From Streptomyces xylophagus (lineage in GTDB: Bacteria; Actinomycetota; Actinomycetes; Streptomycetales; Streptomycetaceae): a stretch of DNA of 64,000 nt. Shown piece by piece: positions 63,914 through 64,000 of this stretch. A program made the translations under genes and the position numbers. Positions within the stretch are counted from its first letter, which is position 1. The number at the start of each line of letters is the position of its first letter. Under the pieces are notes generated by a model. That model was given only the letters and a program-made list of their open reading frames with translations, was not told where the DNA came from and made no database searches. The DNA is taken from the NCBI RefSeq assembly GCF_000716435.1, contig NZ_JNWO01000013.1:62001-126000 (forward strand), read 5' to 3'.

Positions 63914-64000
63914 TCGGACTCCTGTACGAGAAGATTCCTGCCGGAGTCGGAAAAACTGGCTGAACCATGGTTGAGCGGGTCCCCCTTTTCGTACGTATGG

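Overview
The window is high-GC actinobacterial chromosome and almost certainly Streptomyces. It carries WhiD, BldM, a WhiB-type Fe-S regulator fold, two CIRCE operators before groES-groEL1, GTG starts with 4-nt stop/start overlaps, and typical Streptomyces intergenic repeats. The order groES-groEL1 ... whiD-bldM-sigD-guaB-guaB3 ... glpD ... Ser/Thr kinase cluster ... guaA follows the core region known from S. coelicolor (recalled synteny, not searched). No tRNA, rRNA or CRISPR array was seen.

1-3.6 kb: the end of tsaB, then rimI and tsaD in an overlapping operon (tRNA t6A synthesis and S18 acetylation), a small gene, and a decayed antitoxin/PIN-toxin pair flanked by an 80-bp direct repeat of the small gene's 3' end. 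3.6-11.7 kb: a xylan-utilisation locus. It holds a divergent LacI regulator, an ABC importer without its own ATPase, a GH3 beta-xylosidase and a secreted GH10 xylanase, with CGAA-N3-TTCG palindromes at the divergent promoter and before the xylanase. 11.8-19.8 kb: an LCP cell-wall ligase, a DGPF protein and an ECF42-type sigma factor separated by an inserted TnpB/ribbon-helix-helix element, a THUMP-like methyltransferase, and a tandem pair of NodB-like lipoproteins whose second copy lacks the metal site.

19.8-30.1 kb: groES-groEL1 under HrcA/CIRCE control, a short-chain dehydrogenase, a MOSC protein divergent from a LysR regulator, then the development block whiD, bldM (with a clear sigma-BldN-type promoter), an ECF sigma factor and two IMP dehydrogenase family genes. 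30.1-35.8 kb: an unexplained hairpin-rich stretch with two tiny ORFs, a membrane protein, a nucleotide-sugar dehydrogenase homologue without its catalytic Cys, glpD, and a secreted serine hydrolase.

36-51 kb: six receptor-like Ser/Thr kinases in the same direction. Each has a cytoplasmic kinase domain (or pseudokinase domain), one membrane helix and a related small extracytoplasmic domain instead of PASTA repeats. The second is a pseudokinase with about 500 residues of low-complexity sequence in its activation segment. A divergent AraC/metallo-hydrolase pair sits between kinases 5 and 6.

51-64 kb: an aldehyde dehydrogenase, a GMC oxidoreductase with a ferredoxin-like Cys cluster, a LAxTG surface protein, a membrane protein, a chorismate mutase preceded by a leader peptide with Phe and Tyr codons and an attenuator-like terminator, guaA, and several housekeeping or unknown genes. 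The most novel-looking items are the pseudokinase in the kinase cluster, the RHH-controlled TnpB element inserted before a sigma factor, and the chorismate mutase attenuator.
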